Shown here: one piece after another, positions 26,129 through 35,744 of the stretch
Layout of the letters: every line of letters starts with the position of its first letter
Position numbering within the stretch: position 1 is the first letter of the stretch
Assembly (NCBI RefSeq): GCF_002150685.1
Contig: NZ_MSSW01000004.1
Location: forward strand, 1 to 64,000
Source of the DNA: Algoriphagus antarcticus
GTDB taxonomy: Bacteria > Bacteroidota > Bacteroidia > Cytophagales > Cyclobacteriaceae
DNA length: 64,000 nucleotides
Direction: 5' to 3'
The notes under the pieces: model-generated
Told to the model about the DNA's origin: nothing
What the model saw: only the letters and a program-made list of their open reading frames with translations
Database searches by the model: none
Translations under genes and position numbers: made by a program

Positions 26129-28930
26129 ATGAAAACTCAACTATCATTTTTAAGCATCCTCCTGCTGTTATTTTGTTCCAATGGGGCATTTTCGCAGGTA
26201 AGCACCGAGCCAGCTGTGCCTAATGCTGCAGGAAAAGTGACAATCAGCTACGATGCTACAAAGGGCACAGCTGGATTAAAAGATTGCAATTGTGATATTT
26301 ACATCCATATCGGAGCAGTGACAGAATCTGCGGCTTCTACTACTTGGTCTATAGTTCCGTTCACATGGGGGACCGCCAACACAAATGCAAAAATGACTAA
26401 GGTGGTAGGACAAGCTAATCTTTACACTTATGAATTGACTCCAAATACATTTTTTGACAATCCTAACGGACTGACCATCTACAGGCTGGGAATGGTTTTT
26501 AGAAATGCAGATGGCTCCAAAGAAGGTAAGAATAGTAGTGGTGGCGACATTTTCGTGACTCTTGCTCAGGGGTTTCAGGTTGCATTTACCTCACCGGCCT
26601 CCTCTTCAGTCTCGCTCGAAGTAGGCGAAAGTTTTACTTTCACAGCTGAAACTTCAGCTCCTTCTGCCGACATCTCTTTAAAGCTAGATGGCGCTCTAGT
26701 CAAGAGTGGGACAGCTATTCAATCTCTTTCTTATACATATCTAGCTTCTCAAGCTGGCAATTACAAATTGGTAGCAGATGCATCCAGTGGCTCAAATCAA
26801 GATTCCCAAACTGTGGATATTGAGGTTTTTGCTCCATCCACTATTGCAACACTTCCTGCAGGTGCAAAACTTGGCATCAATTACCTGTCTGATACAGAAG
26901 TGATTTTGGCACTGAATGCCCCGGGAAAGAAGCTGGTGAATGTGATTGGCGATTTCAATGATTGGACTAAAATGCCATCCTATCAAATGAACAGAACGCC
27001 GGATGGCGAGATTTTTTGGTTGAAAATCACAGGACTTACGCCTAAGAAAGAATACATATTTCAATATCTGGTAGATGGAGTGATACGAATAGGTGATCCT
27101 TATGCTGACAAAACTTCAGATCCGGATAATGATCAAGAAATCATCAGCCAAGGAAGATATTCTGGACTGAAGCCTTATCCCTCTGGCAAAACCCAGTATC
27201 AAGCGACTTACCTCCAGACAGCTCAGAATGACTTTAGCTGGAAAAACACTTCATACGAAAAACCAGAACCGGAAGAGTTGGTGATCTATGAGCTATTAGT
27301 ACGGGATTTTGATGACAAAAGAAGCTACAAAGCAGTGGAAGATCGACTGGATTATCTCCATGATTTGGGAGTAAATGCGATCGAGCTGATGCCAGTTGGA
27401 GAGTTTGAAGGCAATCTTTCCTGGGGCTATAATCCTTCCTTTTTCTTTGCACCAGACAAATATTATGGTACCAAAAATGAGCTAAAACAATTGATAGACG
27501 CAGCTCACGGGAAGGGAATAATGATCATCATGGACCTAGTGCTCAATCATGCTTTTGGTCAGAATCCTATGGTGAGACTTTACAATGATGGAGAATTTGG
27601 ATCACCTACACCGGATAATCCTTGGTTCAATAGAAATGCTACCCATCCCTTCAATGTAGGTTATGATTTCAACCACGAAAGCAACTACACCCAAGCCTTT
27701 GTGGATTCAGTGAATAACTACTGGCTGACTGAATACAAAGTTGATGGCATCCGATTCGATCTGAGCAAGGGTTTTACCCAAGTAGTTTCAGGTACTGATG
27801 TGGGCAAATGGTCTCAATATGATGCTTCTCGCATTAAGATTTGGAAACATATTTACGATAGAATCAAGACGAATCATCCAGAAACCTATGTGATCTTGGA
27901 GCATTTGGCAGACAATAGTGAAGAGAGAGAATTAGCAGACTATGGTCTGATGTTTTGGGGAAATATGAATTTTGATTTCCGTGAGATGGCCAAAGGTCAA
28001 AACAGGGATTTCAACTGGGCATATTACGGCTCCCGTGGATGGAAGGAACCGAATTTGGTGGCTTATCAGGAAAGCCATGACGAGGAGCGGGTAATGTGGG
28101 AAACTTTGACATATGGTGCGACTTCTCCTATAAATCTCAAGCAATTGGAAAATGCTGTCAATAGAAATCAACTCTTAACAGCGTTTTATTTTGGAATTCC
28201 GGGGGCAAAAATGATCTGGCAATTTGGTGAGTTTGGCTATGATCAGGAGCTGAATAATGACCGTCTTGGAATCAAACCTACCAAATGGCAGTACCTGGAC
28301 GATCCACAGCGGCAGCGACTATTTCAGCTGTACCAAGAAATGATCGATTTGAAAGCTCAGCATTCAGTATTCAGCGACCCCGACAAAACTACTATGACAC
28401 TGAGCGGAACTGTCAAATCCATTATCCTTGAAAGCGAGTCTATAGATGTTGTCATGCATGGGAATTTTGGCCTTTCAACTGCAGCAAATGTCCCCGTAAG
28501 TTTCCCGAAAACTGGCACTTGGTACAATTACTTCACCGGAGAGGAATTGGTGGTGAGCAGCAACACGGTGAATTTCAGTTTCAGATCGAGTGAGTTTTAT
28601 CTTTTCACCGACAAGAAATTGGAAAAGCCGCTGGAAGGTATACTTCAGATGGATTTTGTGACAGAAATCCCTAAGGAAATTGTTCCAGATGATGCTTTTA
28701 TTATCTATCCCATTCCCACTCAAGGGCGATTAACAATACAGCTTCCTATCGAAATGAGGGGGGCAAATTATCGCATAATAGATATGACCGGAAGGATATT
28801 GAAGGAGGGGAATTCCGCAAATGGAAGTGAAATTTTAGAATTGGATGTAAGGAATATTCAGGCAGGGATTTATATCTTTGAAGCTTACGACACGAAAAGA
28901 GTGCTTTTTAAGCGCTTTATTAAGAATTAA
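26129..28930 (+). CDS. Exported GH13 alpha-amylase family enzyme with CBM48 and T9SS sorting domain
   Basis: 933 residues from ATG 26129, which begins a signal peptide (LSFLSILLLLFCSNGAFSQ); an upstream GTG in frame lies inside the susE remnant. Domains: an N-terminal beta domain (25-150), an Ig-like piece (about 155-240), CBM48-like (250-315, NVIGDFNDW), and the GH13 barrel (about 380-720) with nucleophile FDLSKG near 542, acid/base EHLAD near 590 and SHDEE near 650. The C-terminal 80 residues (IIYPIPTQGRLTIQ ... RFIKN) are a T9SS sorting domain. It should hydrolyse starch or glycogen outside the cell. A TTTAAC-TAA-GTTAAA palindrome lies at 26062-26076. Confidence 0.93.
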   Translation: MKTQLSFLSILLLLFCSNGAFSQVSTEPAVPNAAGKVTISYDATKGTAGLKDCNCDIYIHIGAVTESAASTTWSIVPFTWGTANTNAKMTKVVGQANLYTYELTPNTFFDNPNGLTIYRLGMVFRNADGSKEGKNSSGGDIFVTLAQGFQVAFTSPASSSVSLEVGESFTFTAETSAPSADISLKLDGALVKSGTAIQSLSYTYLASQAGNYKLVADASSGSNQDSQTVDIEVFAPSTIATLPAGAKLGINYLSDTEVILALNAPGKKLVNVIGDFNDWTKMPSYQMNRTPDGEIFWLKITGLTPKKEYIFQYLVDGVIRIGDPYADKTSDPDNDQEIISQGRYSGLKPYPSGKTQYQATYLQTAQNDFSWKNTSYEKPEPEELVIYELLVRDFDDKRSYKAVEDRLDYLHDLGVNAIELMPVGEFEGNLSWGYNPSFFFAPDKYYGTKNELKQLIDAAHGKGIMIIMDLVLNHAFGQNPMVRLYNDGEFGSPTPDNPWFNRNATHPFNVGYDFNHESNYTQAFVDSVNNYWLTEYKVDGIRFDLSKGFTQVVSGTDVGKWSQYDASRIKIWKHIYDRIKTNHPETYVILEHLADNSEERELADYGLMFWGNMNFDFREMAKGQNRDFNWAYYGSRGWKEPNLVAYQESHDEERVMWETLTYGATSPINLKQLENAVNRNQLLTAFYFGIPGAKMIWQFGEFGYDQELNNDRLGIKPTKWQYLDDPQRQRLFQLYQEMIDLKAQHSVFSDPDKTTMTLSGTVKSIILESESIDVVMHGNFGLSTAANVPVSFPKTGTWYNYFTGEELVVSSNTVNFSFRSSEFYLFTDKKLEKPLEGILQMDFVTEIPKEIVPDDAFIIYPIPTQGRLTIQLPIEMRGANYRIIDMTGRILKEGNSANGSEILELDVRNIQAGIYIFEAYDTKRVLFKRFIKN

Positions 28931-28946
28931 TCAAATCTATATACCT

Positions 28947-30008
28947 ATGAAATTTAAACCTGGAGTAAAATACGGTGAAGAGCTCAGAGATCTTTATGCT
29001 TACGCAAAAGAGAATGAGTTCGCTATGCCGGCAGTGAATGTGATCAACACCAACTCGGTGAATGCAGTCTTGGAAACAGCCAAGAAGCTGAATTCGCCAG
29101 TCATCATCCAGTTCTCAAATGGTGGAGCACAATTTTTTGCTGGAAAATCTCTAGCTAACGACAAACAGCAGGCAAGTATCGCTGGTGGCATCTCTGGTGC
29201 GCATCATGTGCACTTAATGGCTGAAGCATACGGAGTTCCGGTTATTTTGCACACAGATCACGCTGCTAAGAAATTATTGCCTTGGATCGACGGACTTTTG
29301 GATGCTGGTAAGGCATATTATGCTACGCACAAAAGACCATTGTATAGCTCACACATGCTGGATCTTTCTGAAGAGCCATTGGAAGAAAACGTGGAGATCT
29401 CCTGCAACTACTTCAAGGAATTTGAAAAGCTAGAAATGGCTATCGAAATAGAACTTGGCGTGACAGGCGGTGAGGAAGATGGCGTGGATAACACGGATAT
29501 CGATTCTTCTAAGCTTTATACTCAGCCTGAGGAAGTGGCTTATGCTTATGAGCACTTGAAAGAAATCGGTGATCTATTTACCATTGCTGCTGCTTTCGGT
29601 AACGTTCACGGAGTGTACAAGCCAGGAAACGTAAGCTTGAAGCCAATCATCTTGAAGAACTCTCAGGATTTCATCAAAGAAAAACATGGTTTGACAGGAA
29701 AGCCGTTGAACTTCGTGTTTCACGGTGGGTCTGGATCTACCGTAGAGGAGATCAGAGAAGCCAATAGCTACGGATCTATCAAGATGAATATCGATACGGA
29801 TATGCAATGGGCATTCTGGGAAGGTATCTTGAATAACTACAAGAAGAATGAGGCATACCTACAGACTCAACTAGGTAGTCCAAAAGGAACTGATAGCCCT
29901 AATAAGAAATATTACGATCCAAGAAACTGGTTGCGCAAAGGCGAAGAGAACTTCGTGAAGCGTCTTGAGCTTGCATTTGACATGCTTAATGCTGTAAACA
30001 GAAATTAA
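28947..30008 (+). CDS. fbaA: Class II fructose-bisphosphate aldolase
   Basis: 353 residues from ATG 28947, 16 bases after the amylase stop. The zinc region HTDHAAKK (from about residue 102), a glutamate-rich stretch GVTGGEEDGVD and the phosphate-binding VFHGGSGS are as in the E. coli FbaA type, class IIA. It splits fructose-1,6-bisphosphate into dihydroxyacetone phosphate and glyceraldehyde-3-phosphate in glycolysis. It lies between two alpha-amylase genes and may be co-transcribed with the upstream one. A terminator follows, so the second amylase has a separate promoter. Confidence 0.96.
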   Translation: MKFKPGVKYGEELRDLYAYAKENEFAMPAVNVINTNSVNAVLETAKKLNSPVIIQFSNGGAQFFAGKSLANDKQQASIAGGISGAHHVHLMAEAYGVPVILHTDHAAKKLLPWIDGLLDAGKAYYATHKRPLYSSHMLDLSEEPLEENVEISCNYFKEFEKLEMAIEIELGVTGGEEDGVDNTDIDSSKLYTQPEEVAYAYEHLKEIGDLFTIAAAFGNVHGVYKPGNVSLKPIILKNSQDFIKEKHGLTGKPLNFVFHGGSGSTVEEIREANSYGSIKMNIDTDMQWAFWEGILNNYKKNEAYLQTQLGSPKGTDSPNKKYYDPRNWLRKGEENFVKRLELAFDMLNAVNRN

Positions 30009-30026
30009 TTTACACTACCACCATTG

Positions 30027-30060
30027 AAGAAAAAGTCACTTAAGCAGGTGACTTTTTCTT
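30027..30060 (+). terminator. Terminator after fructose-bisphosphate aldolase
   Basis: Perfect 13-bp stem (30027-30039 / 30048-30060, core GTCAC/GTGAC) with an 8-base loop and T-rich 3' arm, 18 bases past the stop codon. Confidence 0.85.
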
Positions 30061-30081
30061 TTCCATACCAATTCTAATTTT

Positions 30082-31629
30082 ATGAAAAACCTTCAATTAG
30101 TTGCGATATCAAGTTTGGCTATACTTTCCGCTTGTGAATTTGGTAATTCACCCGAAGTGAAAAATTATTGGCCACAAGCAGGAGTGACATATGAGATTTT
30201 TGTGCAGTCGTTCTATGACAGTAATGGAGACGGGATTGGTGATCTGAATGGTGTGACCCAAAAGCTGGACTATGTAAATGAATTAGGAGCGAATGCGATT
30301 TGGTTTATGCCTCTTATGTCTTCTCCCAGCTATCATAAATATGATGTGACTGACTACAAAGCCATTCATCCGGATTATGGGACGATGGAAGATTTCAAAA
30401 ATCTAATCGCAGAAGCTCACAAGCGAGACATCAAAATTGTGATCGATCTCATCATCAATCACACCAGCAATGAGCATCCCTGGTTTTTGGAAGCTAAAAA
30501 AGGGCGGGAAAATCCATACCGTGATTACTATGTTTGGGCACAAAAAGATACCATTGCTGATTTTCTAAACAAGAAAGTAATCACACTTGACAGTGACAAT
30601 ATCCAGCAGTGGCATGACCCGGGAATGGGTGAGGATTTTTACTATGGTTTTTTCTATGGGGGGATGCCGGATTTGAATTTTGATAACCCAAAAGTTCGCC
30701 AAGAGATCTACGATATAGGGAGGTTTTGGCTGGAGGAATTTGGAGTAGATGGTTTTCGCTTGGATGCAGCAAAGCATATTTTTCCAGATGACCGACCATT
30801 GGATAATCATGATTTCTGGAAGGAGTTCCGTGCAGAAATGGAGAGCATCAAATCAGACGTTTACTTAGTAGGAGAGGTGTATGACAAAAAGGAAATTGTC
30901 GCTCCCTATTTACCCGGTTTACCTGCACTTTTCAATTTTGATTTTCACTATACCCTAATCAAGGCGTTGAATCAGGAAGATGGTATGCTTCTGGTGACTA
31001 AGCAGAAAGAAATCATCGACTTCTATCAGGGAATCACCCCGACTTTCATAGATGCCACCATTTCTTCCAACCATGATCAGCCGCGCTTGCTCAATGAGCT
31101 GGGTTCGGATCCTCAGCGGTATAAGCAAGCTAGTGCAATTCTCCTGACGATGCCGGGAGCACCGTATATCTATTATGGAGAGGAAATCGGGATGCTTGGA
31201 CTCAAGCCAGATGAGCATATCCGTGAGCCTTTTCTTTGGGATGTGGCCGAAAAAGACAGTGCACGTACCCAATGGATAGAAGCGAAATATTCCACTGATG
31301 GCACGGTGACGCCGCTTGCCTTACAACGCGATAATCCGGATAGTTTTTTCAATCATTACAAAACCCTGATCAATCTCAGAAATTCTTATCCGGCCTTGGC
31401 AATTGGTTCGCTGGAATTGTTATCAGAAACCTATCCAAAACCTATTATGGTCTATCTCAGAAAAAGTGGCGAGCAAGAGCTGGTTGTTTTTCATAATGTA
31501 GGATCAGAGGCAGTGGAGATCAATATTCCCGCAGGTTTTGAAAAAGAAGTTTTTTCAATGGGAGAAGTGGAGTCCAATCAAAATAAAATTACACTTGGTA
31601 AAAATTCTAGTGTAGTACTGGGGAAGTAA
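30082..31629 (+). CDS. GH13 alpha-amylase family lipoprotein
   Basis: 515 residues. A lipoprotein signal ends in the lipobox LSAC (Cys18), so it is membrane-anchored, probably facing the periplasm or cell surface. The GH13 barrel opens with YEIFVQSFYDSNGDGIGDL, a line typical of oligosaccharide-active GH13 enzymes. Catalytic residues lie in FRLDAAKH (nucleophile, about 228), GEVYD (acid/base, about 266) and SSNHDQPR (about 329). It is likely to cut malto-oligosaccharides released by the T9SS amylase. No SusC/SusD-like transporter remains here, so how the products cross the outer membrane is unclear. Confidence 0.93.
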   Translation: MKNLQLVAISSLAILSACEFGNSPEVKNYWPQAGVTYEIFVQSFYDSNGDGIGDLNGVTQKLDYVNELGANAIWFMPLMSSPSYHKYDVTDYKAIHPDYGTMEDFKNLIAEAHKRDIKIVIDLIINHTSNEHPWFLEAKKGRENPYRDYYVWAQKDTIADFLNKKVITLDSDNIQQWHDPGMGEDFYYGFFYGGMPDLNFDNPKVRQEIYDIGRFWLEEFGVDGFRLDAAKHIFPDDRPLDNHDFWKEFRAEMESIKSDVYLVGEVYDKKEIVAPYLPGLPALFNFDFHYTLIKALNQEDGMLLVTKQKEIIDFYQGITPTFIDATISSNHDQPRLLNELGSDPQRYKQASAILLTMPGAPYIYYGEEIGMLGLKPDEHIREPFLWDVAEKDSARTQWIEAKYSTDGTVTPLALQRDNPDSFFNHYKTLINLRNSYPALAIGSLELLSETYPKPIMVYLRKSGEQELVVFHNVGSEAVEINIPAGFEKEVFSMGEVESNQNKITLGKNSSVVLGK

Positions 31630-31659
31630 AGAATATGAGAATAGGTTGCCATGCTCTCG

Positions 31660-31965
31660 TCATCGATTTTATATATCCCCGCCCCGATAGCTATACTGGG
31701 GTACCGGGGGCTATTCATGGTTTGACCACTTCGTGGTTTTCGGTTTAACTGGGCAATCGCACCTTTGATTCTCTTTTTTCCCCAAGGCAAGAAAATTTCA
31801 ATCTATAATTCTGAAATGCCAGCCCGCCGTGGCGGGGATCGAACCATAAATAACTTGTCCGCTAAGCCACGGCGCACAGGCGCGGCGGAGCCATGGGTGC
31901 AACCCTTGGAAAAGATCGTTGTGCTGAAGAGAAAGTAGACACGATAAGAGGATGATAACCGAAAA
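31660..31965. repeat. Repeat-like, palindrome-rich spacer (degenerate element)
   Basis: No gene is seen between the amylase lipoprotein and pfkA. The stretch has several short palindromes (CCCCGATAGCTATACTGGGG region, ACCACTTCGTGGT, CCCGCCGTGGCGGG) and sharply higher GC at 31820-31900. At 31826-31873, on the minus strand, arms GCCGTGG and CCACGGC enclose GGTTCGATCC, like an acceptor stem and T-loop, but it is only 48 nt with no anticodon arm. The composition suggests a decayed multi-copy element; copy number was not checked. Confidence 0.4.
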
Positions 31966-32004
31966 GACCTTCGAACCCTGATATTTCATCAGGATTCAAA
32001 GGTC
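31966..32004. repeat. 17-bp imperfect inverted repeat
   Basis: Arms GACCTTCGAACCCTGAT (31966-31982) and ATCAGGATTCAAAGGTC (31988-32004) pair with two mismatches around a 5-base loop. It stands next to the pfkA terminator and shares the CCTT(C/T)GA core with it, so the two may be copies of one repeat family. Confidence 0.6.
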
Positions 32005-32020
32005 ATAAGCGTCAAAAAGT

Positions 32021-32054
32021 AAAAACCTTCGAGGTTTTGAAAACCTCAAAGGTT
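32021..32054 (-). terminator. Terminator of mgsA-pfkA
   Basis: Minus strand: AACCTTTGAGGTTTT / AAAACCTCGAAGGTT stem with one mismatch and a 1-base centre, then T-rich sequence, 9 bases after the pfkA stop. Confidence 0.65.
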
Positions 32055-32063
32055 AAATAGTAA

Positions 32064-33050
32064 TTAGGTTGATAGGATTTTTGCTACACGGAAATCATCC
32101 TCATCCACTGTCTTATCATCGACGATGGCTTTTTTGATCGGGGTATATACTACTTTGTTATTGATCAATCCTGCCATCACATCGTATTTGCCCTGAAGCA
32201 GACCTTCTACGGCTGCTACGCCTAGTTTGGAAGCAAGTAGACGGTCGAAAGAACTTGGAGACCCGCCGCGTTGCAGGTGTCCTAGAATAGTTACTTTTAT
32301 ATCGTAGTAAGGAAGGTGCTTTTTCACCAATGCAGCGATTTCTGTGGCCCCACCACTTTTTCCTCCTTCCGCCACTATCACGATATTGGAAGCTTTTTTC
32401 GCTTTGGTTCTGATTCTCAGCTTATCTACCAAATGCTCAATTGGCATTTTTTTCTCAGGAATCAAGATAGCCGCTGCGGCACTTCCTATCCCTGCATTGA
32501 TTGCAATAAATCCCGCATCTCTGCCCATTACTTCCACGAAGAAAAGTCTATCATGTGAAGTGGCTGTGTCACGGATCTTGTCGATGGCCTCGATGGCGGT
32601 ATTACAAGCCGTATCAAAACCGATGGTAGAATCTGTGCCGGAAAGGTCATTGTCAATTGTCCCGGGAAGTCCTATAGCCGGAATTCCAAATTCCTTGTAG
32701 AATAAGTGAGCTCCAGTCAAAGAACCATCTCCTCCGATCACTACTATGGCATCTATACCATGAGATATAAGGTTTTTATAGGCAGTTTGACGACCCTCAG
32801 TAGTACGGAATTCTGCACTTCTGGCAGACTTCAGGAAAGTACCACCACGCTCAAGTACATGGGTGATATGTTTGGATTCCAATTTTTTGATATCGTTTTG
32901 GATCATACCCTCATATCCACGGTAGATTCCATACATTTCTATATCATAGTACAATCCTGCTCGGACTACGGCACGGATCGCAGCGTTCATGCCTGGGGAG
33001 TCACCTCCGGAAGTAAGAACACCAATTTTTTTAATGGTTTTAGGTTCCAT
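32064..33050 (-). CDS. pfkA: ATP-dependent 6-phosphofructokinase
   Basis: 328 residues. The nucleotide-binding start TSGGDSPGMNAAIR (13-26), the GGDGS motif (near 103-107), the catalytic PGTIDNDL segment and the substrate-binding EVMGRDAGFIA stretch are all intact. GGDGS carries Gly after the Asp, as in ATP-dependent rather than pyrophosphate-dependent enzymes. It phosphorylates fructose-6-phosphate, the committed step of glycolysis. The gene is 2 bases downstream of methylglyoxal synthase and surely co-transcribed. Confidence 0.96.
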   Translation of the reverse strand: MEPKTIKKIGVLTSGGDSPGMNAAIRAVVRAGLYYDIEMYGIYRGYEGMIQNDIKKLESKHITHVLERGGTFLKSARSAEFRTTEGRQTAYKNLISHGIDAIVVIGGDGSLTGAHLFYKEFGIPAIGLPGTIDNDLSGTDSTIGFDTACNTAIEAIDKIRDTATSHDRLFFVEVMGRDAGFIAINAGIGSAAAAILIPEKKMPIEHLVDKLRIRTKAKKASNIVIVAEGGKSGGATEIAALVKKHLPYYDIKVTILGHLQRGGSPSSFDRLLASKLGVAAVEGLLQGKYDVMAGLINNKVVYTPIKKAIVDDKTVDEDDFRVAKILST

Positions 33051-33052
33051 TT

Positions 33053-33424
33053 TTAGGTTTGAGTAAAGGCTTTAAACATAAGTGCGGCCGAAGCCGGGTT
33101 GGTTGCCAATGGGATATTGTGTACATCACATATCCTCATCAGCATCTGCACATCCGGTTCATGCGGATGCTTGTCAAGAGGGTCTCGAAAGAAAACAACC
33201 ATTGCGAGTTCTTTCTGTGCTGCCATAGCCGCAATCTGAGCATCACCCCCAATTGGCCCTGAGAGTAATTTTTGAACTTCAAATCCTGCTTTTTCGATAT
33301 GTGAACCTGTAGTGCCAGTTGCTACCAAGTCCACATCTGCTTGGAGAAGTCTTTCGCGGAATCCACTTAAAAAATGAACCATGTCAGCTTTTTTGCCATC
33401 ATGGGCTATAAGAGCAATTTTCAT
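33053..33424 (-). CDS. mgsA: Methylglyoxal synthase
   Basis: 123 residues. The phosphate-binding segments AHDGKKADM (8-15) and ATGTTG (35-40), and the catalytic region SGPIGGDAQIAA with Asp61 (equivalent to Asp71 of the E. coli enzyme), are present. It converts dihydroxyacetone phosphate to methylglyoxal, relieving sugar-phosphate build-up. Its pairing with pfkA in one operon suggests that upper glycolysis and its overflow valve are expressed together. Confidence 0.95.
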   Translation of the reverse strand: MKIALIAHDGKKADMVHFLSGFRERLLQADVDLVATGTTGSHIEKAGFEVQKLLSGPIGGDAQIAAMAAQKELAMVVFFRDPLDKHPHEPDVQMLMRICDVHNIPLATNPASAALMFKAFTQT

Positions 33425-33517
33425 CTGGTATAGGGTAATAGGTTCGTGTCAAAGTTAGGAAAAATTCTTTCCCTGAAGCCTCGGCATTGTTTATTTAAAG
33501 GTGTCTTAGTGTCTAGT

Positions 33518-35560
33518 TCAAATTAATTTCTCCAAATAGAAAAGGAAAGTATATTCCAGTGCCATTTCTTTGAGAGAATTAAATCTTCCTGAAGCGCCTC
33601 CGTGTCCTGCATCCATATTGGTGTGGAGGAAAAGAAGTTTAGAATCAGTTTTCAGTTCTCTTAGTTTTGCCACCCATTTGGTAGGCTCCCAATACTGAAC
33701 TTGGCTATCATGCAGTCCGGAAGTGATCAGTAGATTTGGATAGTCTTTGGCTTCCACATTGTCATAGGGAGAATAGGACAGCATGTATTCGTAATACTCT
33801 TTATCCTTAGGATTGCCCCATTCCTGAAATTCTCCTGTCGTCAGCGGAATACTTTCATCCAGCATGGTAGTCACCACATCGACAAAGGGTACTGCTGCAA
33901 TCAGTCCATTGAATAAATCCGGACGTAAGTTCATGACAGCTCCCATTAATAATCCTCCAGCACTTCCTCCCATGGCATATAGATGCTCGGGCGAAGTGTA
34001 TTTTTCACCGATCAGATGCTCTGCACAGGTAATGTAATCGGTGAAGGTGTTACGCTTTTTCAGCATTTTCCCATCCTCGTACCATATTCTGCCAAGGTCT
34101 TCGCCGCCACGGATATGTGCTATCGCAAAGACGAATCCTCTGTCCAATAAGCTCAAACGACTGCTGGAGAAATACGCATCCATACTGAAGCCATACGATC
34201 CATAGGAATAGAGTAGGAGGGGATTGGATCCGTCTGGTGAAAATTTATCGATTTTGTAAACCAACGAAATTGGCACCATCAGTCCGTCAGCAGCTTTCGA
34301 CCAAATTCTGGCAGAAGTATAGTCCGAAGCATCATAGCCACCCACGATTTCCTGCTGCTTGAGCAAGGTTTTCTCTTTGGTCACCATGTGGTAGTCAAAA
34401 GTACTTGCAGGAGTCACTAGGGAGTTGTATCCAAAGCGTAAAATCGAAGTGTCAAACTCCGGATTGGTGCTGATCCAAGCAGTGTAGGTTTCATCGTCAA
34501 ATTCCAAGGAATGTCCAGCCGTGCCATCCCAAGGTTTGATATTGATTTTGCAGAGTCCATTTGCTCTCTCTTGTACGACCAGGAAGTTGGAGAAAATATC
34601 AAAATCCTCAAGTAAAACCGTATCTCTATGAGGAATTACATCTTCCCAGTTCTCTAATTGAGGAGTTGAAATTGGAGCTTTTACCAGTTTGAAATTCTGA
34701 GCCTCCAGATTCGTTCTGATCCAGAAGTGATCCTGATAATGATCTGCCGCATATTCCAAATGAGGAAGTCTAGCCTGAAGTAGTGTAAATTCTCCTGTAG
34801 GATTAGATGCATCCAAGAATCTCATTTCCGAAGAAATAGTGCTTTCAGAATGTACTAGAATATATTTTTCAGATTTGGTTTTATGAACGACACAGGAGAA
34901 TTCTTCATCTTTTTCCTCATAGATCAAGAGGTCATTGGCTGTGGAAGTACCCAATCTGTGAGAATAGATCTGATAGGAGCGAAGGGTGTCAGGATCTTGC
35001 TTGGAGTAAAAAAGCGTTTGATTATCTGTAGCCCAGGCAAAATTCCCTGTGATAGCAGGTATGTGATCTGCGAGGATCTCACCAGTCTCTAGGTCTTTGA
35101 AGTGAATCTCGTAGATTCTTCTTCCGACTTCGTCCGCTGCGAAAGCAAGCGTTTTCAGATCTGAAGTGGCAGCGGTGCCTCCTACTTGGTAATAGGATTT
35201 CCCATCTGCAAGCAAATTTACATCAAGAAATATCTCTTCTGCTGCATCCAAACTACCTTTTTTGCGACAATACAAAGGATATTCTCCACCCGTTTCGTAT
35301 TTGACATACCAGTAATAGCCGGATTTTAGATATGGAACACTTTCGTCGTCTTCTTTGATTCTGCCTTTCATTTCCTGAAATAGTTTCTCCTGAAATTCTT
35401 CAGTGGATTTCAAACTCGTTTTCAGGTATTCATTCTCAGCATTTAGGTAGGCGATGACCTCGGGGTTTTCCCGGTCGCGCATCCAATAATAATTGTCAGT
35501 GCGCTGATGACCATGTGTTTCTAAGAGCTGAGCTATCTTTTTGGCTTTAGGTGCCTGCAT
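33518..35560 (-). CDS. Oligopeptidase B-type S9 peptidase
   Basis: 680 residues. An N-terminal seven-bladed propeller domain (to about 400) precedes the alpha/beta hydrolase domain. The serine is in GGSAGGLLMG near residue 531, and HIRGGEDLGR, LLITSGLHDSQVQYWEP (Asp) and HTNMDAGHGG (His) complete the oligopeptidase B picture. There is no signal peptide, so it is probably cytoplasmic and trims small peptides after basic residues. It is monocistronic, divergent from mscL. Confidence 0.94.
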   Translation of the reverse strand: MQAPKAKKIAQLLETHGHQRTDNYYWMRDRENPEVIAYLNAENEYLKTSLKSTEEFQEKLFQEMKGRIKEDDESVPYLKSGYYWYVKYETGGEYPLYCRKKGSLDAAEEIFLDVNLLADGKSYYQVGGTAATSDLKTLAFAADEVGRRIYEIHFKDLETGEILADHIPAITGNFAWATDNQTLFYSKQDPDTLRSYQIYSHRLGTSTANDLLIYEEKDEEFSCVVHKTKSEKYILVHSESTISSEMRFLDASNPTGEFTLLQARLPHLEYAADHYQDHFWIRTNLEAQNFKLVKAPISTPQLENWEDVIPHRDTVLLEDFDIFSNFLVVQERANGLCKINIKPWDGTAGHSLEFDDETYTAWISTNPEFDTSILRFGYNSLVTPASTFDYHMVTKEKTLLKQQEIVGGYDASDYTSARIWSKAADGLMVPISLVYKIDKFSPDGSNPLLLYSYGSYGFSMDAYFSSSRLSLLDRGFVFAIAHIRGGEDLGRIWYEDGKMLKKRNTFTDYITCAEHLIGEKYTSPEHLYAMGGSAGGLLMGAVMNLRPDLFNGLIAAVPFVDVVTTMLDESIPLTTGEFQEWGNPKDKEYYEYMLSYSPYDNVEAKDYPNLLITSGLHDSQVQYWEPTKWVAKLRELKTDSKLLFLHTNMDAGHGGASGRFNSLKEMALEYTFLFYLEKLI

Positions 35561-35744
35561 TGTTGAGTATTTAAGCTTGCAATGTTAAGGAAAAATCTGG
35601 GCGTAGAGTTCTGCTTTTTACAGGTAATAATTATCCAATTGCAGTTTTACCTAACTAAATCAAGGTGCAAATAGTTGTGTGTGTTGGAAGGAATGATTTT
35701 TTTTAAAATATTCAGTAAATAATTCAACCATTAACCAAAAACTT

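Noticed and set aside
31826..31873. tRNA gene candidate in the 31.8-kb spacer
   Set aside because: Only 48 nt, no anticodon arm and a weak T-stem; kept as a tRNA-like observation, not a gene.
32344..33056. Two 116-118-codon plus-strand frames inside pfkA
   Set aside because: Antisense to a complete phosphofructokinase; no independent evidence.
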